From contig NZ_BMJH01000001.1 in the NCBI RefSeq assembly GCF_014643175.1, positions 62,001 through 126,000 of the forward strand: 64,000 bases of DNA, given 5' to 3'. This document shows positions 28,405-36,956 of this stretch, piece by piece. Made by a program: the position numbers and the translations under genes. The stretch's first letter is position 1. The number at the start of each line of letters is the position of its first letter. The stretch is from Hoyosella rhizosphaerae (lineage in GTDB: Bacteria > Actinomycetota > Actinomycetes > Mycobacteriales > Mycobacteriaceae). Under the pieces are notes generated by a model, which was not told where the DNA came from, did not search any database, and saw only the letters and a list, made by a program, of their open reading frames with translations.

Positions 28405-29222
28405 AACGGCGTCGGTCGTCCGCGCCGGTTTATAACCGGCCGCCATCGCTGCTGCGATCGTTGATGACAGATCACCTCGACCCGGGGTACGCGAAGGCAG
28501 CGGCAAAGGAATCTGCCACGAAGCGCGGAGCACGATCGGCGCAGGTGTGGTTCGCAGTGGGTGCTTTGTTAATTGGCGTGTCGTTGGGTTCGGCGCGAGG
28601 ATGGGCCGAGCTCAGAGCAGACGATACTGATTCCGTGCGTTCCGCATTAAGGACTGAAGTTCGTGCAGCACAAACTCGCACGGCGCAGCTAGCGGACGAA
28701 CGTGACGAACTCGTGGAAGAAATCTCGAATGCTCGAAATATGGTGCTTGACCTTGATGGTCCCGATGGTGCGATCCTCGAACAGGTGCGTCGAACACAGT
28801 TCGCTGCAGCGTCGGTCCCAGTGCGCGGACCCGGTATCGAGGTTGTCTTGTCGGAACCTGCGGGGGAACGCAACACGATCTTGGATCGGGATCTTCAGAT
28901 CGTCATCAATTCATTGTGGGCTGCGGGCGCTGAGGCAGTAAGTGTCGGTGGTGTAAGGATTGGTCCGCACGTGGCGATTCGGCAAGCCGGTAGCGCCATC
29001 TTGGTGGACAATCGCGTCGTGCCGCAACCATATGTTGTCTCTGCGATTGGTGAACCACGCCAGGTGCAGGCCAGCTTCTTGACCAGTGGCGCGTATATGC
29101 GAATGTCAGGTATTAGTCAGCTATATGGTGTGGGCTTTGTTGTGCGTGATGCAGCAGATATTTCTATGCCCGCCGCCTCGGTGAGGGAAGTGCGAATCGC
29201 ACAGGAACAGGAGGACCGGTGA
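28401..29222 (+). CDS. DUF881 membrane-anchored protein, first copy
   Basis: Conserved actinobacterial and firmicute envelope protein of unknown function. The 273-aa product has a basic cytoplasmic N-terminus, one transmembrane segment (VWFAVGALLIGVSLGSA, about 48-66) and a short coiled coil (RTAQLADERDELVEEISNAR). A DUF881 domain follows from about residue 125 (VPVRGPGIEVVLSE). The GTG start overlaps the pgsA stop by 4 bp and the end overlaps sbp by 4 bp, so pgsA-DUF881-sbp-DUF881 is one translationally coupled unit. Confidence 0.88.
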   Translation: MKRRRSSAPVYNRPPSLLRSLMTDHLDPGYAKAAAKESATKRGARSAQVWFAVGALLIGVSLGSARGWAELRADDTDSVRSALRTEVRAAQTRTAQLADERDELVEEISNARNMVLDLDGPDGAILEQVRRTQFAAASVPVRGPGIEVVLSEPAGERNTILDRDLQIVINSLWAAGAEAVSVGGVRIGPHVAIRQAGSAILVDNRVVPQPYVVSAIGEPRQVQASFLTSGAYMRMSGISQLYGVGFVVRDAADISMPAASVREVRIAQEQEDR

Positions 29223-29551
29223 TTGGCCTCGTCGCGCTGCTTGTTGGGGTGGTTTTGGGTGTGTATCTCAGCCCTGACATCCCGGTTGCTGTGCAACCGT
29301 ATATGCCGATCGCGGTGGTAGCGGCACTCGATGCCCTTTTTGGCGGGTTGCGAGCCTATTTTGACGGCATCTTCGACTCAAAAGTTTTTGTGGTGTCGTT
29401 CGTCTTTAATGTCACTGTGGCATCGCTTCTAGTGCTTCTTGGGGACCTTCTAGGTGTAGGTACACAATTGTCGACAGCTGTTCTGGTGGTTCTTGGAATC
29501 CGCATCTTCGGTAATGCGGCTGCTATCCGGCGTGGAGTTTTCGGTGCCTGA
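29219..29551 (+). CDS. sbp: Small basic protein family (DUF1290) membrane protein
   Basis: A 110-aa very hydrophobic protein with three or four membrane segments (LVALLVGVVLGVYLSP, VVSFVFNVTVASLLVLLGDLLG, STAVLVVLGIRIFGNAAAIRR). The GLRAYFDGIFDSKVFVVSF segment is typical of Sbp. It lies between two DUF881 genes, with 4-bp overlap upstream and 8-bp overlap downstream. This sandwich is conserved from mycobacteria to clostridia near cell-division genes and suggests that the three proteins form a membrane complex; the function is unknown. Confidence 0.9.
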   Translation: MIGLVALLVGVVLGVYLSPDIPVAVQPYMPIAVVAALDALFGGLRAYFDGIFDSKVFVVSFVFNVTVASLLVLLGDLLGVGTQLSTAVLVVLGIRIFGNAAAIRRGVFGA

Positions 29552-30299
29552 TACCAGCCCAGAAAGCAACGAAGCCAAAGCCGCGTCCAAGCAAGGGCGC
29601 CGCGTTGCATTTTCGGTTCTTGTTGTTGCCTTATGTGTCCTGCTTGGAATTGCCATTACAACGCAAGTCCGGACGGCGAGTAGTGACGATGTGCTCGACG
29701 GGATGCGGCAAACCGATTTGTTGGAATTGCTAGATCAACTTAATGCCCGCGAGGCTTCGATGCGGGTAGAAATCGAGTCGCTTGAGGAGACTCTCGCGTC
29801 CATTGTGGCGTCAGGGTCAGATAATCAGGCAGCGCTCGCGGAGGCCGAAGCTCAGCGTGATGCACTAGCCATCCATATCGGGATAGTGGCGGCGCGTGGC
29901 CCTGGGATCGTGATGATTATCCGCGATCCCAATAACGCGGTACCGGCGGAAGTGTTGCTTGACCAGGTTCAAGAACTTCGCGCGGCTGGCGCGGAGGCTA
30001 TCCAAATTGCGGGCAGTGGTCCTAATACCGGCGGGCCCGTTCGGGTTGGAGTGAATACGTGGTTTGTCGGCGCTGGGGGATCGGTCAGTGTTGAAGGCGA
30101 AGCTTTGGTGAGTCCGTATGTGATCACAGCCATTGGTGATCCGCCAACTCTTGACGCCGCCTTGAACATTCCGGGTGGTGCTGTTGATACTGTTGCGCGC
30201 AGCGGTGGTCGGCTTACCGTCGAAAAGCGCGAAAACGTCGTTGTGGATGCCTTGCGCGAACTGCCGACACCTCAATACGCTCAGTCTGGCGGGTCGTGA
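29544..30299 (+). CDS. DUF881 membrane-anchored protein, second copy
   Basis: Paralogue of the first DUF881 protein (counterpart of Rv1825). The start GTG 29544 is fixed by GGAG seven bases upstream, inside the end of sbp; a longer frame is not needed. The 251 aa comprise a charged N-terminus, a transmembrane segment (VAFSVLVVALCVLLGIAITT), a coiled coil (LLDQLNAREASMRVEIESLEE) and the DUF881 core (AARGPGIVMIIRDPN, then GVNTWFVGAGGSVSVEGE). It presumably pairs with the first copy and Sbp at the membrane. Confidence 0.88.
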   Translation: MPDTSPESNEAKAASKQGRRVAFSVLVVALCVLLGIAITTQVRTASSDDVLDGMRQTDLLELLDQLNAREASMRVEIESLEETLASIVASGSDNQAALAEAEAQRDALAIHIGIVAARGPGIVMIIRDPNNAVPAEVLLDQVQELRAAGAEAIQIAGSGPNTGGPVRVGVNTWFVGAGGSVSVEGEALVSPYVITAIGDPPTLDAALNIPGGAVDTVARSGGRLTVEKRENVVVDALRELPTPQYAQSGGS

Positions 30300-30404
30300 T
30301 GGTGTCGCTGATATGTTTCATGTAGGTCCTCGTCGCGGCGAGGGGTAAGTCGAGTGGTCGGTCAAGTTGTTAGTCGAGTTGTCACGGATGGAAGGAAGAC
30401 ATTA

Positions 30405-30812
30405 GTGAGCGAGGCCAGCCTCCCAGAGGAGTTGCGCTACACCCGCGAGCATGAGTGGGTTCAGCGCACGGGAGATACATCGGTGCGCATCGGCATCACG
30501 GATTATGCTCAGAAGCAGCTTGACGACGTTGTCTTCGTTCAGTTGCCGACTGTTGGCGACAAAGTTGCTGCCGGTGAGCCGCTCGGCGAGGTGGAATCCA
30601 CCAAAAGTGTTTCCGACATTTTCTCTCCCATCAGTGGCCGCGTTGCTGCGGTGAATGATGCGCTGAGTGACAGCCCAGAGTTGGTGAATGTGTCGCCATA
30701 TGACAAGGGTTGGCTCGTGGAGTTGTCTGTCTCCAACGAGGAAACTCTTGATGCTGCGCTGCACGACACGCTTGATGCGGATGAGTATCGTGAGATTACG
30801 GGTGACGAGTAA
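30405..30812 (+). CDS. gcvH: Glycine cleavage system H protein
   Basis: Lipoyl carrier that shuttles the aminomethyl group from GcvP to GcvT. The 135-aa protein starts at GTG 30405, preceded by GGAAGG seven to ten bases upstream. REHEWVQ marks the family N-terminus and the lipoylated lysine is residue 67 in VESTKSVSD. gcvP is 3.2 kb downstream on the same strand, separated by four regulatory or nuclease genes, exactly as in mycobacteria. gcvT is not in the window. Confidence 0.96.
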   Translation: MSEASLPEELRYTREHEWVQRTGDTSVRIGITDYAQKQLDDVVFVQLPTVGDKVAAGEPLGEVESTKSVSDIFSPISGRVAAVNDALSDSPELVNVSPYDKGWLVELSVSNEETLDAALHDTLDADEYREITGDE

Positions 30813-31046
30813 GTTCGATCAGTATTGTTCGCATTAAGTTTCGCTGAGGATTGCAGAAAACTAACGCAAGCGAGCCGCCAAGGCTGTGCGACAGGGTACG
30901 GTCGAACCTATCGTTGATGAGGCTCTCACTGTGTGAGTCATGTTGATGGTCGGGGATGACATTGCAGTCGTGGCGACGATGCTGTGGCGCACATAGCTGT
31001 AATCCAGGGTCGTTTGGTCACGATGCACGAAGAAAGAGGAGATACG

Positions 31047-31529
31047 GTGAGCGAGAACCAGAATAATCCGGCGTTCGAAGGGGCGTCGGCGGAAACCACA
31101 TCGGTATTCCGTGCGGATTTTCTGCGCGAGCTCGATGCGGCGGGTCAAGCGCCGGAGCCACAGGTCTCTGGCATTGAAAGTCTGCCCGCAGGTTCGGCAC
31201 TACTGGTGGTGAAGCGTGGCCCCAATGCTGGATCCCGGTTCCTCTTGGATGAGGCAACGACTTCGGCTGGTCGCCACCCAGACAGCGATATTTTTCTAGA
31301 TGACGTGACTGTGAGCCGTCGCCATGCTGAATTCCGCCGCGAGAACGGTGTGTTTCAGGTTGTTGATGTCGGCAGTTTGAACGGCACCTATGTCAATCGT
31401 GAACCAGTTGATTCAGCTGTGTTGGCTAACGGCGATGAGGTGCAGATCGGGAAGTTCCGTCTCGTTTTCCTCGCTGGCCCTAAATCAGCGGGACACGATG
31501 AGCAGACTGCGGGTGCGGGAAGCCAGTGA
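31047..31529 (+). CDS. garA: FHA-domain regulator GarA (OdhI-like)
   Basis: Phospho-switch that inhibits 2-oxoglutarate dehydrogenase and activates glutamate synthase in mycobacteria when unphosphorylated. The 160-aa protein has the kinase target motif ETTSVFRADF near the N-terminus, with the two phosphorylatable threonines at 17 and 18. The FHA domain spans about 65-145: SAGRHPDSDIFLDD, then TVSRRHAEF and SLNGTYVN, the canonical R, S and N phosphothreonine-binding residues. The start GTG 31047 follows AGAGGAG. It overlaps ftsR by 4 bp. The kinases PknB and PknG are not in the window. Confidence 0.95.
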   Translation: MSENQNNPAFEGASAETTSVFRADFLRELDAAGQAPEPQVSGIESLPAGSALLVVKRGPNAGSRFLLDEATTSAGRHPDSDIFLDDVTVSRRHAEFRRENGVFQVVDVGSLNGTYVNREPVDSAVLANGDEVQIGKFRLVFLAGPKSAGHDEQTAGAGSQ

Positions 31530-32245
31530 CCGCTGCTAGTCACCCGTTACACGGCTCGGGTCTATCCATCGGGGCGGTGCTCGATCAACTCCGCCCCGAC
31601 TTTCCCGATGTGACTATCTCGAAGATTCGATTCCTCGAATCTGAGGGCCTTGTGAGTCCGCAACGAACCCCGTCGGGATATCGCCGATTCTCGGCGGGGG
31701 ACTGTGAGCGCCTCCGTTTTGTGTTGACGGCGCAGCGTGACCACTACTTGCCTTTGAAAGTTATTCGTGAGCAACTCGATGCGATTGATCAAGGGTCGAC
31801 GCTTGAGGGGCCAGTGGTGCGGTTGCCGCGTTCGTTCGCGGTGTCGACGGAAGAACAATTTGATGCGGGGCCTGGTGGCTCGCGGATCAGCGGCGAGGAA
31901 CTGCTTGAACGCACCGGTGTCGATAAGGCGTTTTTGAAAGACCTGGTTACTTCCGGCTTTCTGAAGCCCGGCAACGGTGGTTACTTTGATGGCGATTCGG
32001 TGACGTTGGTGAAGACAGCCCACGCACTCGCTGAGTTTGGATTAGATACGCGACATTTGCGGTCGTTCCGGATGGCCGCTGAGCGCCAAGCCGACCTTCT
32101 CGCACAGATTGCAGGACCAGTCGCCAAAGGGCGAGAAGCTGGCGCTAAGGACCGTGCTGAGGAGATTGTGCGCGAGTTAGGCTCGCTCATCGTGTCCGCT
32201 CATGGGGCGCTGTTGAAGGCCGCTGTGCGCGAATCGCTACGCTAG
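31526..32245 (+). CDS. ftsR: MerR-family transcriptional regulator FtsR
   Basis: MerR-type activator; in corynebacteria FtsR controls ftsZ expression, and the mycobacterial counterpart is Rv1828. The 239 aa include an N-terminal winged helix with SIGAVLDQLRPDFPDVTISKI and the signature FLESEGLVSPQRTPSGYRRF, followed by a helical dimerisation region. The GTG start overlaps garA by 4 bp. The conserved garA-ftsR pair links carbon metabolism signalling and division control on one transcript. Confidence 0.9.
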   Translation: MTAASHPLHGSGLSIGAVLDQLRPDFPDVTISKIRFLESEGLVSPQRTPSGYRRFSAGDCERLRFVLTAQRDHYLPLKVIREQLDAIDQGSTLEGPVVRLPRSFAVSTEEQFDAGPGGSRISGEELLERTGVDKAFLKDLVTSGFLKPGNGGYFDGDSVTLVKTAHALAEFGLDTRHLRSFRMAAERQADLLAQIAGPVAKGREAGAKDRAEEIVRELGSLIVSAHGALLKAAVRESLR

Positions 32246-32317
32246 GGTGTCACCACTTCCCATAAACTGGAGGGTGGCAGACCTGTTCGGTTCGGCGGTC
32301 GCATGTGAGAGGCGGTC

Positions 32318-32794
32318 ATGATGGGCGAGGTTCGTGTCGTCGGCATTCGTGTAGAGCAACCTCAAAACCAACCGGTTTTGCTGCTCCGCGAGGTCGATGG
32401 GGACCGTTATTTGCCAATTTGGATCGGGCAATCGGAGGCGACATCGATCGCTTTGGAGCAACAGGGTGTCGTTCCTGCCCGGCCGTTGACACATGACTTG
32501 TTTCGGGATGTTGTTGTGGCACTTGGGCATACGTTGACAGAGGTGCGCATAGTTGATTTGCAGGAAGGCACCTTTTACGCCGAATTGCATTTCGACAAAG
32601 ATATTCGGGTTTCTGCTCGTCCGTCAGATGCGGTGGCGATCGCGTTGCGCATTGATGTCCCCATCTACGCTGAAGAGTCTGTGCTTGAGGAGGCTGGCCT
32701 TGTAATCCCTGATGAGAAGGAGGACGAGGTTGAGAAGTTTAAAGAGTTCCTGGATTCGGTATCGCCTGATGACTTTAAATCGCCCGAAAGTTAA
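32318..32794 (+). CDS. Bifunctional nuclease family (DUF151) protein
   Basis: A 158-aa protein of the DUF151/BFN family, counterpart of Rv1829; plant members show DNase and RNase activity, bacterial ones are little studied. Recognisable blocks are LPIWIGQSEATSIAL near residue 35, RPLTHDLFRDVVVALG, and RPSDAVAIALRIDVPIYAEE. The acidic C-terminal tail (DEKEDEVEKFKEFLD) follows the domain. AGAGG lies before the two consecutive ATGs. It stands 72 bp after ftsR. Confidence 0.88.
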   Translation: MMGEVRVVGIRVEQPQNQPVLLLREVDGDRYLPIWIGQSEATSIALEQQGVVPARPLTHDLFRDVVVALGHTLTEVRIVDLQEGTFYAELHFDKDIRVSARPSDAVAIALRIDVPIYAEESVLEEAGLVIPDEKEDEVEKFKEFLDSVSPDDFKSPES

Positions 32795-32942
32795 TTGCGT
32801 CTCAGAATGGCTACGTAAAAATCTCAAGTAGTGGTTTAGAGTTTACTATTCCGTTTTGTTTATTACATTTATGTGATTTTACTCATACAGAATTTGACTA
32901 AGTTGTAGTCTTGAAATCGGCGAGGCGCAAAGGCGCGTCACG

Positions 32943-32994
32943 CTTCAGGGCGGTAGTCTCATCGCGACCACCCTGAAGGAACCAGGAAGGTTCC
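32943..32994 (+). promoter_or_regulatory. Two consecutive hairpins in the leader of the second MerR gene
   Basis: The 267-bp gap before the MerR gene is AT-rich at 32815-32915, a likely promoter region. Two inverted repeats follow. The first pairs CTTCAGGG (32943-32950) with CCCTGAAG (32971-32978), extended by GGT/ACC. The second pairs GGAACC (32978-32983) with GGTTCC (32989-32994) around AGGAA. The pairing is visible; a regulatory role in the 5' leader is inferred. No small ORF with a ribosome site is evident. Confidence 0.5.
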
Positions 32995-33061
32995 ACGATA
33001 TCTGTGGCGTAAGTGCGGCGAAGGCCGTGTGGAGTTACAGATCCGGCAAGAGGGAGATACC

Positions 33062-33685
33062 GTGGCCGATAAACTGACGGGAATAAGTGGCTCTGACGCC
33101 TCGACTTCACCGAATGTAGCGCCCGCTGCTCGTGCTCTTAGTGCGCCAATACAACCGGGGCTTTTCCCCGACGACTCAGTGCCTGACGACTTCGTAGGCT
33201 ACCGAGTGCCGACGGCCTGCCAGATCGCAGGCATCACATACCGGCAACTCGACTACTGGGCCAGAACTGGATTGGTGCAGCCATCCATCCGAACCGCGGC
33301 TGGATCCGGCAGTCAACGCTTGTATTCCTTCAAGGACATGCTCGTCCTTAAAATCGTCAAGCGCCTGCTTGATACCGGCATTTCGCTGCAGAACATTCGG
33401 GCAGCTGTTGACCATTTGCGGCAACGCGGTGTTGCTGACTTGGCCAACATCACCCTGTTCTCTGACGGCACCACCGTATACGAGTGCACCTCACCGGAAG
33501 AGGTTGTTGACCTGCTTCAGGGTGGCCAAGGTGTTTTCGGTATTGCCATAAACGGCGCCATGCGCGAACTTACGGGCAAAATAGCAGAGTTCCCAGGGGA
33601 GCAAGCAGACTTGGGTGAGCCAGCAGTATCGGTGGAAGACGAACTGGCATCACGACGCCGCAACCGGACTCGCAAAATCGGGTAG
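33062..33685 (+). CDS. MerR-family transcriptional regulator (Rv1830-type)
   Basis: A 207-aa regulator. The helix-turn-helix is GYRVPTACQIAGITYRQLDYWARTGLVQP and the wing SRQRLYSF-like GSGSQRLYSFKDMLVL. The C-terminal part (SLQNIRAAVDHLRQRG, then LFSDGTTVYECTSPEEV) is typical of the Rv1830 group, which has no classical metal-binding cysteines. GTG 33062 is favoured by AGAGGGAG just upstream. It lies directly before the glycine riboswitch and gcvP but ends 80 bp before the riboswitch begins, so gcvP may have its own promoter. Confidence 0.88.
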   Translation: MADKLTGISGSDASTSPNVAPAARALSAPIQPGLFPDDSVPDDFVGYRVPTACQIAGITYRQLDYWARTGLVQPSIRTAAGSGSQRLYSFKDMLVLKIVKRLLDTGISLQNIRAAVDHLRQRGVADLANITLFSDGTTVYECTSPEEVVDLLQGGQGVFGIAINGAMRELTGKIAEFPGEQADLGEPAVSVEDELASRRRNRTRKIG

Positions 33686-33765
33686 TAACCGGGCGAATGT
33701 TGTGAGTGTGCGGAGCTGATTCGTGCGCCGCAACACCACGCAGTAAGCTAGTGGTGCGTCGATGC

Positions 33766-33982
33766 CGTGCGGGAGAGTCCTCGCCGAACAGGTCCACATT
33801 GTGGTCCTAGTTTGAGTGGGGCGCCGAAGGAGCAACACCTCTCCGACAATCTCTCAGGCACCCAGGACCGTGCGAGCTGCGACGCCTCTGGAAAGTGGTG
33901 GCTTTGACCGCCCGCCCACGGGGAAAGGCGCACGCGCGCTGAATCTCTCAGGCGCCATTCTTGGCGGCGACAGAGGGGGAGG
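33766..33982 (+). promoter_or_regulatory. Tandem glycine riboswitch upstream of gcvP
   Basis: Two glycine-aptamer units lie in tandem in the 345-bp gap before gcvP. The first has GCGGGAGAGTCC, then GGCGCCGAAGGAGCAA and the hallmark AATCTCTCAGGCA (about 33766-33862). The second has CCTCTGGAAAG, GGGGAAAGGCGC and again AATCTCTCAGGCGC (about 33881-33980), closed by GACAGAGG. This is the known cooperative architecture that switches on glycine catabolism at high glycine. The gcvP start codon is about 50 bases downstream, so control could be translational or by termination. Confidence 0.93.
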
Positions 33983-34030
33983 ACCACAGTAGGACAACCT
34001 TGTTCTACCCGGCCCCTCGAGGAGCGCACC

Positions 34031-36871
34031 ATGATTGACTCGACCGCGCATGGTTTTGCTGACCGCCATATTGGGATCACCCCCGAAGCGCTCAGTCATA
34101 TTCTGTCCGTCATCGGTGTCGGATCTCTCGACGAACTCGCCGCCAAAGCGGTCCCGAGTGACATTCTGGACAACGCCTTTGCTGACGCCCAGCACGATGC
34201 TGCAAGCGAATACGAGGTGCTTTCTGAGTTACGCGCCCTTGCGCAGCGCAACACGGTGACAACGGCGATGATCGGGCTTGGGTATTACAACACGCTCACC
34301 CCTCCGGTGCTGGTGCGCAACATTCTCGAAAACCCCGCTTGGTACACCGCCTACACCCCATACCAGCCTGAAATCAGCCAAGGCCGGTTGGAAGTGCTGT
34401 TGAACTTCCAAACGATGGTCGCGGACCTCACCGGTATGGACATGGCCAATTCGTCGCTCCTCGACGAAGCAACGGCAGCAGCAGAGGCGATGACAATGCT
34501 CCGCCGTGCATCTAGGTCGAAGTCGCCGAGATTCATTGTCGACACTGACATTTTTCCCCAAACTAAAGCAGTCTTAGAAACCCGTGCTGAACCACTCGGA
34601 ATCGAACTTGTTCACGCCGATTTGTCTGTAGAAATTCCGGACGGCGAATTCTACGGCGTTTTAGTTCAGACCCCCGGCGCTAGTGGACGCATTGTCGACT
34701 GGAGTGCGCTCATCGACGCCGCGCATGAGCGTGGAGCGTTGGTTGCAGCTGGGGCAGACCTCCTAGCCATGACGCTCGTTACTCCGCCCGGAGAGATGGG
34801 CGCTGACGCAGTATTTGGTACCACTCAGCGGTTCGGTGTGCCCATGGGGTTTGGTGGGCCACACGCCGGTTACCTTGCAACACGGCAGGCGTACGCCCGT
34901 CAGCTCCCCGGTCGACTGGTCGGGGTGTCAAAGGACGCGGACGGAAACCGTGCCTACCGTCTTGCGTTGCAGACACGCGAGCAGCACATTCGGCGTGAAA
35001 AAGCCACATCCAACATCTGCACCGCGCAGGTTCTTCTTGCCGTCCTCGCTGCGAGCTACGCCAGTTACCACGGACCTCAGGGCCTGCGGGCCATTGCGGA
35101 ACGGGTTGCGGGCCACGCCAACACGATTGCGTCCGAGCTACGCGCTAACGCGATCTCAGTGCGTCATGACCAGTTCTTCGACACTCTAGTTGCCCACGTC
35201 CCTGGGCAGGCACAAGATGTGTTCGATTCTGCCCGTCGTGACGGAATCACTCTCCGAGTCGTCGATGCCGACCACATCAGCATTGCGTGTGACGAAGCGA
35301 CAGATGATGCCATTGTTTCCGCGGTGCTCTCGGCTTTTGGGCTCACCAGCCGCGCCACAGCAGCTGCAAACACCATCAACGCAATTCCGGCAGCGCTGCA
35401 ACGCACATCGGAGTACTTAACCCACCCCGCTTTCCACCGCTACCGTACCGAGACGGCGATGTTGCGCTACTTGCGCTCCCTGGCGGATAAAGACGTCGCG
35501 CTGGATCGCAGCATGATTCCGCTCGGTTCATGCACCATGAAGCTCAACGCGACTACTGAGATGGAAGCCATCACCTGGCCTGAGTTTTCCGGCCTGCACC
35601 CGTTCGCCCCGAGCGAGGACACCGCAGGTATTCGGGCCCTGATCGCAGATCTAGAAACGTGGCTTGCAGAAGTCACCGGCTACGACCGCGTCAGCCTCCA
35701 GCCCAACGCGGGAAGCCAGGGCGAACTTGCCGGACTGCTTGCCATTCGCGGTTACCACCTCAGCCGTGGTGACACGCAGCGCGACGTGTGTGTCATCCCG
35801 TCGAGTGCGCACGGCACAAACGCTGCCTCCGCGGTGATGGCTGGGATGCGCGTGGTCGTCGTGAAATGTCGCGACAACGGTGACGTCGATATTGACGACC
35901 TCCGCGCAAAGGTGAACGCCCACGCCGACACCCTGGCCGCCATCATGATTACCTACCCGTCGACGCACGGTGTGTTTGAGCATGAGATCCGGGACATCTG
36001 CGCGGTTGTGCACGACGCAGGTGGGCAGGTTTACGTTGACGGAGCAAACCTCAATGCGCTCGTCGGTGTGGCCCGACCAGGACATTTTGGTGGCGATGTT
36101 AGCCACCTCAACTTGCACAAGACGTTCTGCATCCCGCACGGTGGCGGGGGACCAGGTGTTGGTCCCGTGGCCGTACTCGAACACCTTGCACCGTTCCTGC
36201 CAGGACACCCGTTGGCGCCTGAACTTGGCAACGGTCCAACCATCTCCGCCGCCCCATACGGGTCAGCGTCCATCCTGCCGATCAGTTGGGCATACATGCG
36301 CATGATGGGTAACGCAGGTTTGCGCCGTGCGACGCTCACAGCTACTGCGTCCGCGAACTATTTGGCACGTCGCCTCGATGAGTACTTCCCAGTTCTGTAC
36401 ACCGGTGACGCCGGTATGGTCGCCCACGAGTGCATTCTCGACATCCGGCCACTCACTAAGGCCACGGGCGTCACGATTGACGACGTTGCCAAGCGCCTCG
36501 CCGATTACGGCTTCCACGCCCCGACCATGAGCTTCCCCGTTCCGGGCACTCTTATGGTGGAACCGACCGAAAGCGAAAACATCGAAGAACTCGACGCTTT
36601 CATCGACGCCATGATTGCGATCCGCAAAGAAATCGACCGGGTTGGTGCGGGCGAATGGCCGGTGGACGACAACCCACTGCGCGGCGCCCCACATACCGCG
36701 GAGTCACTAGTCCGCGAATGGAACCACCCCTACAGTCGTGAGATTGCCGCCTATCCGGCGGGAATTGGTGCCCGACCTAAGGTGTGGCCAGCAGTCCGGC
36801 GTATCGATGGGGCTTTCGGTGACCGCAACCTGGTCTGCTCATGCCAACCACTTGAGGCATACAGCGAGTAA
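34031..36871 (+). CDS. gcvP: Glycine dehydrogenase (decarboxylating), glycine cleavage P protein
   Basis: Pyridoxal-phosphate enzyme that decarboxylates glycine and loads the aminomethyl group on lipoyl-GcvH. The 946-aa single chain has both halves of P-protein: N-terminal [17 protein letters not shown] and a C-terminal catalytic half with the cofactor lysine at 697 in [15 protein letters not shown]. The glycine-rich loop that follows is intact. GAGGAG lies six bases before the ATG. It is controlled by the tandem glycine riboswitch. gcvT and lpd are elsewhere. Confidence 0.98.
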   Translation: MIDSTAHGFADRHIGITPEALSHILSVIGVGSLDELAAKAVPSDILDNAFADAQHDAASEYEVLSELRALAQRNTVTTAMIGLGYYNTLTPPVLVRNILENPAWYTAYTPYQPEISQGRLEVLLNFQTMVADLTGMDMANSSLLDEATAAAEAMTMLRRASRSKSPRFIVDTDIFPQTKAVLETRAEPLGIELVHADLSVEIPDGEFYGVLVQTPGASGRIVDWSALIDAAHERGALVAAGADLLAMTLVTPPGEMGADAVFGTTQRFGVPMGFGGPHAGYLATRQAYARQLPGRLVGVSKDADGNRAYRLALQTREQHIRREKATSNICTAQVLLAVLAASYASYHGPQGLRAIAERVAGHANTIASELRANAISVRHDQFFDTLVAHVPGQAQDVFDSARRDGITLRVVDADHISIACDEATDDAIVSAVLSAFGLTSRATAAANTINAIPAALQRTSEYLTHPAFHRYRTETAMLRYLRSLADKDVALDRSMIPLGSCTMKLNATTEMEAITWPEFSGLHPFAPSEDTAGIRALIADLETWLAEVTGYDRVSLQPNAGSQGELAGLLAIRGYHLSRGDTQRDVCVIPSSAHGTNAASAVMAGMRVVVVKCRDNGDVDIDDLRAKVNAHADTLAAIMITYPSTHGVFEHEIRDICAVVHDAGGQVYVDGANLNALVGVARPGHFGGDVSHLNLHKTFCIPHGGGGPGVGPVAVLEHLAPFLPGHPLAPELGNGPTISAAPYGSASILPISWAYMRMMGNAGLRRATLTATASANYLARRLDEYFPVLYTGDAGMVAHECILDIRPLTKATGVTIDDVAKRLADYGFHAPTMSFPVPGTLMVEPTESENIEELDAFIDAMIAIRKEIDRVGAGEWPVDDNPLRGAPHTAESLVREWNHPYSREIAAYPAGIGARPKVWPAVRRIDGAFGDRNLVCSCQPLEAYSE

Positions 36872-36912
36872 TCGGACAAACAGCATTCAGCGCCCGAGCG
36901 TGGCCACTGTGA

Positions 36913-36935
36913 GTGTAGTTTCCTCTTGACTACAC
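36913..36935. promoter_or_regulatory. Perfect 7-9-7 palindrome upstream of the NRAMP-like gene
   Basis: GTGTAGT (36913-36919) and ACTACAC (36929-36935) are exact inverted repeats separated by nine bases, 22 bp before the ATG of the transporter. Spacing of about one and a half helical turns suits a dimeric regulator. It does not match the IdeR boxes found elsewhere in the window. The regulator is unknown. Confidence 0.55.
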
Positions 36936-36956
36936 GAACAGGATTGGACGTCGAGC

